Below, in pieces: positions 54,170 through 55,169 of a DNA stretch of 55,169 nucleotides. This DNA comes from UBA1563 sp041667115. GTDB taxonomy: Bacteria > Bacteroidota > Ignavibacteria > Ignavibacteriales > Ignavibacteriaceae. Where the stretch lies: positions 1-55,169 of the forward strand of contig JBAYFO010000020.1 in the NCBI GenBank assembly GCA_041667115.1, written 5' to 3'. The notes below the pieces were generated by a model. That model did not search any database, was not told the origin of the DNA, and was given only the letters and a program-made list of their open reading frames with translations. Numbering within the stretch: position 1 is the stretch's first letter; each line of letters starts with the position of its first letter. A program made the translations under genes and the position numbers.

Positions 54170-54814
54170 ATGAGTAAATTAAAATCATCAATTGTTTTAT
54201 TAACGGTTATACTTCTATCTTTCCCAAGATTATTAATTGGACAAAATCTAGACTTAAAATATATTGAAGGAGATGGGGTGACAATTAATTCGAATGGTAT
54301 TGCTAATGTGAGTTTAAAGTGTCCAACCGGGTATAAAGTGATTTCGGGAGGGTGGCAAAGATCTGGTGGTTCAACTTCACTGATTGTACTCGGTTCATCA
54401 CCGCAGGATAGCACGTTAGACCAATGGAGTTTTTCTTTTATGAATGGAAGCACTTCGGTGACCAGAGTTTATCCATATATCATATGTGTTAGAACTACAA
54501 CTCTAAATATTTCAGAAAGAGAAAGTGGAGTGCCTGTGAATATAAAGTTGGCTCAAAATTATCCTAATCCATTCAATCCGTCAACCAGTTTTGATTATAC
54601 AATTAACACTGCCAGTAATGTAAAGTTGGAAATATTTAATTTAGAAGGGCAACTTATCATAACTCTTTTTAATGGTTTGATGGAAGCTGGCGATTATCAT
54701 ACAACTTGGAACGGTAAATCAGCTTACGGGAGTTCAGTTTCAAGTGGAACTTACTTTTATAGGTTGGTAAGCGATGGAGTTGAACAAACCAAAAAGATGA
54801 TACTAATTCGGTGA
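54170..54814 (+). CDS. Small secreted protein with T9SS type A sorting domain
   Basis: A signal peptide (SIVLLTVILLSFPRLLIG-Q) leads a protein of 214 residues. The middle, LKCPTGYKVISGGWQRSGG and further, has no family I recognise. The C-terminal domain begins LAQNYPNPFNPSTSFDYTI and ends GTYFYRLVSDGVEQTKKMIL, the typical type A sorting signal read by the type IX secretion system in Ignavibacteria. It is therefore exported and probably attached to the surface. It stands alone. Confidence 0.8.
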   Translation: MSKLKSSIVLLTVILLSFPRLLIGQNLDLKYIEGDGVTINSNGIANVSLKCPTGYKVISGGWQRSGGSTSLIVLGSSPQDSTLDQWSFSFMNGSTSVTRVYPYIICVRTTTLNISERESGVPVNIKLAQNYPNPFNPSTSFDYTINTASNVKLEIFNLEGQLIITLFNGLMEAGDYHTTWNGKSAYGSSVSSGTYFYRLVSDGVEQTKKMILIR

Positions 54815-55169
54815 GTATTATTATATATATTGTAATGGAACGGATGAATGACTTAATTTTATATAATATATTTAGGAAATGAAATATTAATTAGGTATAA
54901 AAATAAACGTGATGTGATATTAAAAAAGTAAAGATTGATTGAATATTGTTTTTAATATAGCCTTAAGAAAATTGATCAGACAAAAATATTCATTCCCGAT
55001 GGGAATGAGATTTTATGTTTGGCTTTTTAGTTACAAAGATACAACACCTACGGTGTTGCGGAAAAAATTTGGTTTGCGGTTGTTTTGAAAATATTTTTAT
55101 GGTAAATAAGATTAAAGAAACACAATCCCATCGGGATTGAATCTTTGTAACAATAACACAAGAGACGCG
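54815..55169. other. Gene-poor right end of the window
   Basis: This end carries the third REP-like cluster (54991-55139) in an AT-rich background. I see no gene. The sequence runs off the window. Confidence 0.5.
54991..55139. repeat. REP-like palindrome cluster C (three units)
   Basis: CATTCCCGATGGGAATG (54991-55007), CAACACCTACGGTGTTG (55042-55058) and CAATCCCATCGGGATTG (55123-55139) are perfect palindromes. The second is preceded by GTTACAAAGATA and the third is followed by the reverse complement AATCTTTGTAAC, so this cluster uses a different tag than clusters A and B but the same layout. Confidence 0.7.

Overview
The window reads as chromosome of an AT-rich member of the Bacteroidota/Chlorobi group, most likely Ignavibacteria (Ignavibacteriales). 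The evidence is two cargo proteins with C-terminal type IX secretion (T9SS) sorting domains, one with the AQNYPNPFNPST signature common in that class; a PorV/PorQ-like barrel; many starts without a Shine-Dalgarno; promoter matches of the TTTG / TAnnTTTG type; and the order parA-parB-DUF5683. This placement is inference, since no rRNA is present.

Positions 1-6000 are an accessory margin. They hold a 42-bp tandem repeat, two clusters of REP-like palindromes, a stand-alone DUF262/DUF1524 (GmrSD-like) gene followed by an integron attC-like site, a T9SS-type barrel, a lipoprotein, and two copies of a dispersed element whose hairpin is conserved in shape but not in sequence.

Positions 6046-27757 are a dense forward run of housekeeping genes: HNH nuclease, trpS, scpA-scpB-rluB, a PBP4-type carboxypeptidase, lysS, DUF2279, a glycosyltransferase, a Wzi-like barrel, ctpA, DUF3108, gamma carbonic anhydrase, ybeY, smg, topA, xerC/D, hpf, hprK, an M23 peptidase and a DUF2795 protein. 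A terminator at about 25779 follows, then holB and a 3-hydroxyacyl-CoA dehydrogenase. Many genes overlap by 4-45 bases and several use TTG starts, which suggests translational coupling.

Positions 27806-48749 are mostly on the reverse strand. They hold a lipid kinase, ftsY, pgsA, a 1.4-kb-residue secreted subtilase, purF, tRNA-Pro(GGG) abutting a MerR regulator, aroQ with two small partners, ppx (forward), a zinc-ribbon membrane protein, DUF5683, parB, parA, a UPF0173 hydrolase, a glycosyltransferase without a normal start codon, the c-di-AMP synthase cdaA, folP, nagA, rpe, a PASTA protein and a POT/MFS transporter. rqcH and nagB follow on the forward strand. nagA plus nagB give the route from GlcNAc-6-P to fructose-6-P; cdaA, folP and the PASTA protein lie close together.

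Positions 51350-55169 are a second accessory margin. Its main feature is a self-contained unit: a Bacteroidota-type promoter, a leader of about 475 bases with twelve GAAATC-centred units spaced exactly 20 or 21 bp apart, a hairpin, a helical protein of unknown function with a proline-rich tail, and a strong UUCG terminator. Two orphan genes separated by a duplicated intergenic block, a small T9SS cargo protein and a third REP-like cluster complete the window. The array-plus-helical-protein unit is the best candidate for an undescribed system.
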